Shown here: one piece after another, positions 55,661-64,000 of the stretch
How positions within the stretch are numbered: position 1 is the first letter of the stretch
Layout of the letters: every line of letters starts with the position of its first letter
NCBI GenBank assembly: GCA_039602395.1
Contig: JBCNJP010000010.1
Coordinates: 36,916,590-36,980,589 of the forward strand
Direction: 5' to 3'
Origin: Deinandra increscens subsp. villosa
Lineage: Eukaryota; Streptophyta; Magnoliopsida; Asterales; Asteraceae
DNA: 64,000 bases
Notes under the pieces: generated by a model
What the model saw: the letters and a program-made list of their open reading frames with translations, nothing else
The model's database searches: none
Told to the model about the DNA's origin: nothing
Position numbers and translations under genes: made by a program

Positions 55661-56072
55661 GTGACATTCTGGCCCTTCGGGAGGGACCTGAGCCTTAGAA
55701 ATGGATAAAAACTGATAAAACCGGCAAACTTGGAGTTGCATATATAGGCGTAGTATGTCAATTAAGGTACTAGAGGACTCTAGTAGCCTTAAAACACTTC
55801 ACAAACATCACACACAAGTTGGAGTCTCGAAACATTGTTCATAAACTAAAAAAATGCTAAGTATCATGAATTATGCGCAAACTGACACGTGAATTTAATT
55901 GCATGATCGTAAATTGTTATGTGGCAAGTTGATACTTGATCTTATGGATTCGATGTGATAAAAATAATGGTGAATTAAAAATGGGAGAAAACGTTGAAAA
56001 TCGTGACCTAAAATGCAAAAAACGCACAAAACGGGCTGCGGTCAACAAAAGCCAAAGGGGCTTCCAGACGGG

Positions 56073-56126
56073 AGCTCTAAGCGTATCACTTAGAGCTACC
56101 CAACCCTCCAAGCGATACACTTGGAG
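56073..56126. repeat. Two hairpins in LTR-K upstream of TATA
   Basis: AGCTCTAAGCG-TAT-CACTTAGAGCT (56073-56097) and CTCCAAGCG-ATA-CACTTGGAG (56106-56126). Each has a single mismatch, at the same CG-to-CA position. Confidence 0.88.
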
Positions 56127-56157
56127 AGGGTTTTCCAGCAAAACCCTAATTTCCCTT

Positions 56158-56165
56158 TATTTAAA
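56158..56165 (+). promoter_or_regulatory. TATA box of LTR-K
   Basis: TATTTAAA follows TTCCAGCAAAACCCTAA, the same box seen before the LTR-G TATA. Confidence 0.6.
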
Positions 56166-58013
56166 CACCTTTAGCCACCATTATCCCATTTGTGGACCCA
56201 AAAACGTCCCATCAGCTGCAAATTCGTCTTCTCTACATATCCTACTCATTTCTCATCAATATCAAAGCTTTTCTTCAAAATCTAAGGCTAAATATAATCC
56301 TTTATCATCCTACATCTTTTTGTATGTGTTTTCTTATGTTTTGATTATCTTAAAGTTGTCAAGATTCATGCTTTATGTTACATTTAGGTCTGATTTAGGT
56401 TGTTGTGATGATATCAAGTGTATATCTAGTGTTTATGATGGTAAAGGTTGCATTTTTTAATAAAAATGAGGATTTTATGCATGATATGATGATACATGCT
56501 AGATCCAGGGTTTTGCATGAGAAAACATGCTTGCATGTGAATAAAGCTTGATGATTTGTGTTAGATCTATGTTCTAATGACTTGATAATGATAGATCTAG
56601 GGTTGATGTGCAATAAAGTTGCTAACTTTACGTGGGATGTATGATGGAAACTCGATTTCGGTAGTCTTGCATGCTAGATCTTGAATAAAGGCACATGATT
56701 TGTTTTAGATCTACTATGACGTTGTTTGATCTAGGTTAATGAATGCATGATAGTGTGTAAAGTTGTAAACTTGATGTTCAAATACATGTGGATTATTTTA
56801 TAATAATTATTTATGCATGTGGTTAGAAATCTAAGACATGGCTTGAATTATGTTAAATGATGATCTGTGTGATTTACATGAGATGACAATGATGTATAAT
56901 CATGGAATTAGCCTATATATGCTAAATATATATTGATTGGAAAATAAATAAACTACGGAAATGCATGAATATGGGCATGAGATTACTTGGCTACGTGTTT
57001 GCATGTCCTTAGTGAAATTGGTTATGAGTTATATGAGTGTACAAGTCCTAAGTCTCCTACCTCGGTGGGAATGACAAGACTTTGTACGATTATCATGCCG
57101 TTCGTACATTGTATACGCGAGATAATGTCCTAAGTAATTGTGACATGTTATGTTTATCATTGTACAATGTGTTGTATATGTGATACGTGTTAGGTTAAGT
57201 ATATAAAAACTAAATTCAGTCACTAACGTGTATTTGAGTCCACTTGTCTGTTGTCCGTGCATTGTCGGACGGTTGGTCAAACTTAGTCAACACTAACACG
57301 ATTATGTGTCATAGGTGGAGTCTAGGAGGAGTTCACCTTCTCTGTTCAAGCGTTACCAATTGGAAACTTATTTGCACCATAAGGTGAGTTCTCGGCCCCA
57401 CATTTTAACGTGTTATTCTTTTGGGGGAGAAGACATGTGGTAAACTTATACTTGTTGAAAAAGACTAAACTATTTTCTATTGAGAAAATACTAAACGATT
57501 TTTGTTGAGAAATGCTAAACTTGTTTTATATACTATTTGTAACCCACACAAGAAAACAAGCCAAGTGAGTCATTTCGCAATTCGTGTACCATTAGTATCA
57601 GGTGATAACGGGGAAATATGAAACATATCTATTGGCTTGGCATACCCTACCCAGTCTGGTCGGTCTAGCCCCACCGCCTTCAAGGGTGGAGAAGGGTATT
57701 ATGTTGTCATAACTTTGGTCATGCTTGGTATAGCATGTCAGGAAGGCAAAACTTAACTTTCAAGAATGGGGACACGGGCCCTATGGTGTTATAAATAATG
57801 TGGTCCAGCTAACCCAAGTATATAAAATGGCAATTATCTTTTCCAGGATGTGTCATTCCTGGGGGGGGGGGGGGGATATGCCTCGCTGAGGGTAACTGGT
57901 TATCTTACTGTTTCAAATAAAAATTGATATTTGTTTACTTTTTTAAACTCCGAGAATTCACCAACCTAGCTTTGACACTTTACATGTTTCTTCTCAGGTC
58001 CTTAGGAGGTTTC

Positions 58014-58900
58014 GTCACACCCCGGTCAACGGGTTCGGTGTGAGCGAGATGAAATCATAGTCGTGGATATTGAAAACAAAATACAGTTTATTATAAGTCT
58101 TAATTCGGGATAAGTCTTAATTTAATATTGAATACATAATATAGTTTATTCGGGATAAGTCTTAATTTAATATTGAAAACATAATATAGTTTATTCAGGA
58201 TAAGTCGGGACTATGACTCCGGAATTGCAGGTCTGATAGTTATAGTAAAGCCCCATTTGCATGTCTTCCATTGAATGCTCAATTACCTGAGAAATCATGA
58301 GTTTAAAAGGTTAACATAAAGTTGGTGAGGTTCATAGGTTCATTAATCTACAATAAGATTGCAAAACATTTTATGGCATACTTAGATATTACGTTGGTTT
58401 ACCATTGTGGTTGTATGATCTCACCTGAACCTTGATTTCAAATACTAGCGGTTTACCCACCCATGGTATCTTCCCCAAGAGATACCGAATGGAGCAGAAT
58501 AACTGAGTTGTAACCCAAGACAAATACCGCGGAGTCAGAATTGGAGCGACCAATTAGGCTAGGGTTGCCACCCCAAATAGATCTATTCACTAGCTATCAT
58601 TTCGTACAAAACTAATTGGTCAATTAATAGTAGGATTCGGTTGTACAAATATTTATAACGATACCATAGTTTGGGCAGTAAGAGAACAAGCAGTCATACG
58701 TCTTATAGATAAACCATAATATTAAGTAAAAAGATTTGTTTGTTCATGATTTCTCCCCCAATAGTATAAAACAGTTTATAAAGAAAAGGGGTCGTGAAAC
58801 TCACTTGATCAGTGGATGTGATGAACTAAACCGGAGGATGTGCTAGCAAGTATCGTCCTAAATATATAAATAAGACAATTGCATAAGGGTCTCTAATCAT
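58014..58900 (-). repeat. LTR-L fragment, minus strand
   Basis: CGTCACACCCCGGTCAACGG is the complement of an LTR end, with the terminal base changed. It matches 31014. A 45-bp segment is present in three tandem copies (starts about 58106, 58151, 58196). The far boundary is uncertain. Confidence 0.7.
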
Positions 58901-59596
58901 TTGAGTAACAATCGTTACCCAAATGATACCGGTCAAGTCTTGATGTATAATCCTGTTTGTATTCTTTTGGAAAACTCGTTTGTTATGTACGTATATTTAG
59001 ATTTATATTTATGTTAAATAAATATAAAGGAAGGGCAATAAAATGAAAACAATTCATTTAAAATCTAGTCTTAAACATTGTTCTAAATAATAATATTTAT
59101 TATTATTTTTATTTGTTCTACTGATTATTTATATAAGTTTCTCATTGACATTTCTAATCGTGTCAAATTATAGTAATAACTTATAGCTTATTGGAAAAAA
59201 TTAGGTTATAATTATTGTTGAAATAATTATATTAACTTGTCGAAATAATTTGACTAAATTATTATAAGTCGTAACGGTTTTCTTGATGTTATAACTATTG
59301 TTGAAATAATCATATTAACTTATAGTTTATTGTAACATCAATACTTCCATTTGTTTTCTTGATATTTAACACCCACATTTTGGTTTGTGATACGTGAAGC
59401 ATGCTTTAAAGATTTGCTTAAGAGAAGAAGAGACAAATACTTCGCAAAAACTACTTAAGTTAATGTTCTTATAAACTTGACTTACAAAAACATAAAAACG
59501 CCAAATGGCTCGCGAGAAAAACACGACTACACTAAAGAAAGGGGGGAGGAGAATGAGCACTGTTTCAAGTGGGAGGAGCTTGGCTTTTATAGGTGT
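58901..59596. other. AT-rich sequence without a gene
   Basis: Contains TTGAAATAATTATATTAACTT-type repeats (59215-59330). Minus-strand ORF 59366-59659 has no recognised domain. Confidence 0.5.
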
Positions 59597-59938
59597 TGAT
59601 ACATGCAGATGGCAAGATGCTGGATTAGATAATATTTTGAAGATGTCAAGATTTAACATAACCCTAGTGGCCGAACCCTGTCCGAACCTTAGCCGAATTG
59701 CAGGTTCGGATAGGCTCTAGAGTTCGGACAGTGGGGTCTTATATATAGGTCGTTAGGTTTGAAATTTTGTATCAAGTTTTCTTACGTGTGTGTTTTGAAA
59801 GGTGTTTTTAGCTCTGAGTCTTATTGTAATCTGATCTTGATTGTTAATAAGATTGAGCATTATCTACACGTGTTTGTCATTGAATTCTTTACACAATGTC
59901 TACGAGTTGATCACGATCCAACAGCTCACGCACTTTCA
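59597..59938 (+). repeat. Copia-C 5' LTR (left boundary tentative)
   Basis: Ends CACTTTCA two bases before a perfect primer site. GTTCGGA/TCCGAAC words at 59655-59730 precede a TATA box (TATATATA, 59740-59747). The start TGTTGATACATGC at 59597 is a guess from the usual TGTTG form. Confidence 0.65.
59740..59747 (+). promoter_or_regulatory. TATA box of Copia-C LTR
   Basis: TATATATA directly downstream of the GTTCGGA cluster. Confidence 0.65.
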
Positions 59939-59940
59939 AG

Positions 59941-59952
59941 TGGTATCAGAGC
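59941..59952 (+). promoter_or_regulatory. Copia-C primer-binding site
   Basis: TGGTATCAGAGC, complementary to initiator methionine tRNA. Confidence 0.95.
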
Positions 59953-60174
59953 TTTCTGGTGCTGCTCAACTCGTTTTTGATCATTTGTGTTGATAAACAA
60001 TTCCTTTCATCTCATTTTTCATCTCCTAAACTTTTGTTTCTGAAAATTTTATCATTTCACATCATGTTTCACGTTCAAAAACTGTTTTTTGAGTGTTTTT
60101 CGATCTATTGATCATCTGTTGTTCGTGAGATTAAGTTTTTCTGAGTTTTTGAGAGTTTTGGAAAATTCGTTTGT

Positions 60175-60535
60175 CCGAACCTGAGGTTCGTCTAAATAAC
60201 CGCTCTGAACTTGATGTTCGTCTCAATAACTGTTCCGAATTTGGATTTCATCTAACGTTCGTCTAAATTTATGTTCGTTTAAAGTTCGTATCACGTTCGG
60301 ATAGAGTTCGGTTAGCGTTCGTAAGACGTTCGGATAGAGTTCGGGTACTGTTCATCATTCTAGGTTTGGAAGGAGTTCGGGTACTTTGAGTTCAGAAGGA
60401 GTTCGGATAAAGTTTGGGTAGTCAGAGTTCGGAAAGAGTTCGGACATAGTTCGGATTGTGTAATTAGGTTTGGACTTGGTTCGGAAGAAGTTCGGACAAG
60501 TTTTAGGGTTCGTTAAGAGTTCGGATAAACAATAA
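60175..60535 (+). repeat. Copia-C leader motif array, (GA)GTTCGGA
   Basis: More than twenty GTTCGGA/GTTCGTC/GTTCGGG words between primer site and gag. The same word occurs in the LTR upstream of TATA. Confidence 0.88.
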
Positions 60536-60550
60536 ATTCAGAGTTTCAAA

Positions 60551-61891
60551 ATGTCAGATTTACATGCATTTGCTGCAATTAAATCTCAGAGGCAGACGTT
60601 GTTGAACTATGACAACAAAATTGGGACTAGTCAGAAAGTTCCCAAGTTATTCAAATTTTAGAATTATTATAACCGGAAGAAATGGTTTGAAGCTTATATC
60701 GGAACTACGGATTGTGATTTATGGATCGCCATGGATGCACCATATGTCTATCCAGTTGATAACAACAATGTTCCTGTTATGCAAAGAAATCTGGATGTTA
60801 CACAAAAGGCTGATTACACAAGAGAACATAAACTTTACGGAATTCTTACACAAGCTTTACCGAAGGAGCTTCTACATCAATTCAAAAGTTGCAAACATTC
60901 TCATGATTTGTGGACTACTATGAAAGAAAGGTGTGAAGGCAATGATTAGTAGAAGAAAAGTAAGAAGAAAGTTTTGAAAAAGGAGTTTGACAATTTCAAA
61001 CATTTTGATGGAGAAGGTGTACCTGAGTTGATTTCGAGATATGGTCATCTTTTGTCCGAAATGGATACCGTTCAAATAAAAAAGGACGATGATTAATTAA
61101 AGGAAAAATTACTCGAGGGTCTTCCATCAAAGTGGGAACCGTATGTTTTAATGCTTACCAATGACAAGGATTACTCAATTTTGACTTTTGTGAAGTTGTT
61201 GGGAAAGCTACAAGCTAGGGATTTAGAGATGAAGAATGTTAACACTACTTCTGCTGAGGTCCAAAACCTGGATGTTAATTATGGTTCGAATGCTGCAACA
61301 ATTTCAGGCAAATCTGGGAAAGCTAAAAGTTCTGCTCCGGCAACTACATTTGTGGCTGGAAATTTTTTCTGGAAATGTTTCAAATTCGGGGAATGGAACA
61401 AATTCAGAAAATTATGAATACAACTATGGATCTTCAGGGTGTAATGTGTCAATCCCAGCAAGCAATATGATGAGTACAAGCAAGATGGCTATGTCTGTTA
61501 CCATAACAGAAGACTATATGGCCTTGGTATCTGCTTTGGTGTCATCATACTATGTTGTTATTACAGGAAAAGTGAGCAATGCTGAATTAATTGAAGAAGA
61601 CTATGACCAAGTTGATCCAAATGATTTAGAGCTCATGGATATAAACTGGCAATTTTCTATGCTTGCTCGAAGGGTAAAGAGGTTTCTTAAGAAGACTGGT
61701 AGAAAAGATCTTAACTTTGGTGGTCGCATCGGATTCGATAAATCCAAAGTGAGATGCTACAACTGTTCGAATTTTGGCCACTTTGCAAGAGAGTGCACTC
61801 AACCCACAAAACAAGAATATCAAAAATTTGCTCCAAAGACAAGTGCTTCTGGAAACAACAATGCGACAAATTCAGGGAGTTCCTCAAACTG
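60551..61891 (+). pseudogene. Copia-C gag with zinc knuckle, broken
   Basis: ATG 60551 (MSDLHAFAAIKSQRQTLLNY) opens a frame related to Copia-A gag (both have HAFAAI/QAFAAM, GTSQKVPKL/GTS*KVPKL and CEGND). Stops occur near 60658 and 60947, then the frame continues (KVLKKEFDNFKHFDGEGVPE). A frame change near 61370-61410 leads to the C-terminal half, 61411-61891. The knuckle CYNCSNFGHFAREC is at 61755-61796. Compared with Copia-A this copy keeps a more complete middle (EKLLEGLPSKWEPYVLML). Confidence 0.87.
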
Positions 61892-63654
61892 AACCCTAAA
61901 TCTAAAACTATAAGAGCTTTAGTGTCTCAAGAAGACAAAACATATAATTGGGGAAATCAATTTGCTGATTCATCTGCCTTAATTGTTAAACATGTGCAGG
62001 ATGAAGATGCCATGACTGAATCTACACTAGATAGCGATGAAGCAATTGATGAAGCAAATGTTGGAGCAAGTGTTGAAACAAATGTTGACACAAGTTTGAA
62101 TCAAATGTTACAACATCATCTGATGATGTTCAGTCGATGCTTAAAAAAAGTTTGCATTTATGGCAAATACAATTTCTGAACAAGTTGAGTCTGATGAAAT
62201 CCTTTTGTTGAAAAAGAATATTGAAGTGTTAACTAAAGAAAAAGAAGCTTTGGTTAAGGAATGTGAAGCTGCAAAAGCTGATGCATTAGATACACCAACT
62301 GATTTTGAGAATTTGTATCAGAAAAGTCTTCCTTTAAAGCAAAAATATGAAAAGGCTCAACAAACTGCTTTGGAAGTTGCTGATAAAATGATTGCTTTAC
62401 AAAACGAAATGAAGAAGCTGTTAGATGAAAATAACAGTCTCAAACTAAAAAAAATGGTGCCATGAAAAGTAATACTATCAAAGATTCGGTTGTTTCCTTG
62501 ATGACCGACACTTCAAAGGTAGTTTCTTCTCTCGTTTTGTGTACGTCTTGTGATCAATTTGCTACTGCTAAGAGTACTCTCTTAGATGAAAAGACAAAGT
62601 TAAATGATCTTTTGGCTGTAGCAAGAGCTGGTAAGGAAATTTACAAAAGAAGGTGGGAAGGTACCACAAAGGATTTAATGTCGGTACACAAGCAATTATG
62701 TCTTTAGAAGTATGAATTCTCAAAACAATCTAAATTGCTCGTGTCCACACAAAAGGAACTGACAAATAGTCAAAAGGTCGTGTCTGATCTTAAAATTGAG
62801 ATTTTTAAATTAAACAACAAAATTGACACTTTCCAAATTCCATTATCATTTTCTAACTTTCTTTACAATACTGATAATGAAAATGTGTCTGGAAAGTTTA
62901 GAAAAGTTCCTGCTCATGTGATCATTACAAATGCTCCTTCGTCTGCTAAAGATGATGAAAAGGTGGATGTTACACCTTACTCCACAAAGAATTCGGTTCC
63001 GTCTCATGATGAGAAATCTGATCGGAAATCAATTGATCAAAAGTATGATAAAACTTCAACTGGAAAATCAGTTTTGGATTCCACGGTTAATGAACTGTTT
63101 TATGATGTTTCAGACTTTGACAAAATTGATGATCTTGTTTCCGAAACCGAAATTGATAATGCAAAACCCATTCTTAAAACAGTTTCTAAGCCAGTCATTG
63201 AAACCAGTATGGATGATGACACGGTCAAAGAGTTTGTCATTAACAATCGCAAATGCTTTAAGTAAAAAACCGTGGTCATACATATCATAATTATCCTTTA
63301 TAGAAGGATAAAGCTGATAAACCTGAAGCTGAAATTCTTGATGATGCTTCAGATGGTTATGAAATAGAGACACCTGATTCTGGTGTTTCACAAAAGAAAG
63401 TCAAATTTGTGGATTACAAAGGCAGAGTTCATTTTTTTGATAATGAATCATCTGAATTTCACAAACATCAAAATGATAAGAAATTAGATGGTGGTTTTGA
63501 TAATGTCAAATCAATTTTAAAGGATTGTGAATCTGGATCCACAAGCGTTTCAACTGACAAGTGGAAACCTAAGGGTTCATCCACAACTGGTAACGACTTT
63601 ATCGAAGATGATGGTCAACCCAAAGCTTCGAGCTTGGGTTCGTCCCGAAACTAA
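61892..63654 (+). pseudogene. Copia-C gag extension, coiled coil
   Basis: Open pieces in changing frames: SQEDKTYNWGNQ (about 61927), an acidic section, then heptad-like coiled coil (62160-62465 and 62462-62707), then 62735-63265 and a Ser/Asp/Lys-rich tail to 63654 (RVHFFDNESSEFHKHQ). It matches the same region in Copia-A (TDFENLYQKS versus NDFNNLFEKS). The second zinc knuckle is not recognisable here. Confidence 0.75.
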
Positions 63655-63679
63655 TCAATTTTGTTAATATATGCAGGGA

Positions 63680-64000
63680 TCTTCGCGACAGCCCATGAAT
63701 AATATTTGGGTTGTTGATAGCGGAGCATCCACGTTTCTCAAATCTTTATGTTCTTGATATGAATTCAGCAAGATCAAATGTTGTGGGTCAGTGTTTCCTT
63801 TCAAAAGCTTCTGAGAAAGAATTTGTTCTTTGGCATCGATGCATGGGTCACATCCATTACCGAAAGATGAATGAATTAGTGCGTAGGGATCTTGTAGAAG
63901 GGGTTCCAAAGCATCAATTTGTGTTCAATGATGTGTGCGTTAGCTGCAAGAAAGGGAAGCGGACAAGAAAATCTCACCCACTAAAGAAGTACCATTCGAT
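63680..64000 (+). pseudogene. Copia-C protease stub and GAG-pre-integrase, deleted between
   Basis: NNIWVVDSGAS (about 63691-63725) is the start of copia protease with its DSG signature. Within about 20 bases the sequence jumps to LYVLDMNSARSN (63745) and the pre-integrase zinc domain (FVLWHRCMGHIHYRKMNELV; CVSCKKGKR), so most of the protease body is missing. The integrase catalytic core would lie beyond the window edge. Confidence 0.82.

Larger units (their letters stand above)
55661..58013 (+). repeat. Gypsy LTR-K, 3'-truncated
   Basis: Starts TGTGACATTCTGGCCC exactly at the RT break. It contains hairpins (56073-56126), a TATA box (56158-56165), a GGTGAGTTC segment near 57383 and a run of 15 G at 57861-57875. 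It is cut near 58013 by inverted LTR-L. It could be a solo LTR inserted into RT or the 3' LTR of an element that lost the rest of pol. No duplication could be found to decide. Confidence 0.8.

Overview
The window looks like a nuclear chromosome segment from a flowering plant, most likely a composite (Asteraceae). It is AT-rich and almost wholly built of LTR retrotransposons inserted into one another. I see no convincing host gene and no rRNA, tRNA or CRISPR locus. The family assignment is inference. It rests on SIRE-type Ty1/copia elements with a long coiled-coil gag, on large Tekay-type Ty3/gypsy LTRs (about 2.8-3.6 kb, starting TGTGAC or TGTAAC), and on an extra retroelement ORF of a kind I know from Asteraceae genomes. 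Two 500-base runs of N (31145-31644, 49648-50147) are assembly gaps. Names such as Copia-A or LTR-T are local labels used only here.

Layout. 1-2154: remnant of a minus-strand copia element (3' LTR, RNase H, RT). 2155-5395: gypsy LTR sequence interrupted by a Mutator-like element (2481-3778, 9-bp target duplication). 5401-22469: Copia-A, a gag-only copia element with target duplication ATAAT. It contains Copia-B (10830-21621, duplication CCTTT), whose gag in turn contains an internally deleted gypsy element T1 (12106-15064, duplication AAACT). Copia-B has gag, protease and integrase plus a terminal extra ORF, but no reverse transcriptase. 22475-28481: the remainder of gypsy LTR-G, itself hit by solo LTR-H (23950-27505, duplication TTTGA). 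28482-30916: primer-binding site, gag and protease remnants of the G element. 31802-37434: 3' part of another LTR element with a 535-codon open extra ORF, an acidic broken ORF and a stub of its 3' LTR.

37815-43595 is an inverted second copy of LTR-G. It holds a 3.1-kb solo LTR (38021-41104, duplication GGTGT), which holds a MITE, which holds a hAT element with an 8-bp duplication. 43596-45959 is unassigned and carries a 43-bp minisatellite. 45960-49647 is an LTR-T copy with primer site and a repeat-rich leader. 50154-55660 holds a copia LTR, a broken extra-ORF fragment, a CACTA right end, and a gypsy gag-protease-RT remnant. 55661-59596 is LTR-K, a minus-strand LTR-L fragment and AT-rich sequence. 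59597-64000 is the 5' part of Copia-C, running off the window.

How it fits together. The two inverted LTR-G copies act as each other's empty-site control, so several insertions can be confirmed from this window alone. No element here keeps an intact set of gag, protease, RT, RNase H and integrase, so anything that still moves must use proteins supplied in trans. Two recurring patterns are not explained by the gene content. First, family-specific CpG-containing motifs are repeated in LTRs, leaders and even coding sequence. Second, hairpins with a constant GCG-TAT/ATA-CGC core but arms that change together occur in several gypsy LTRs.
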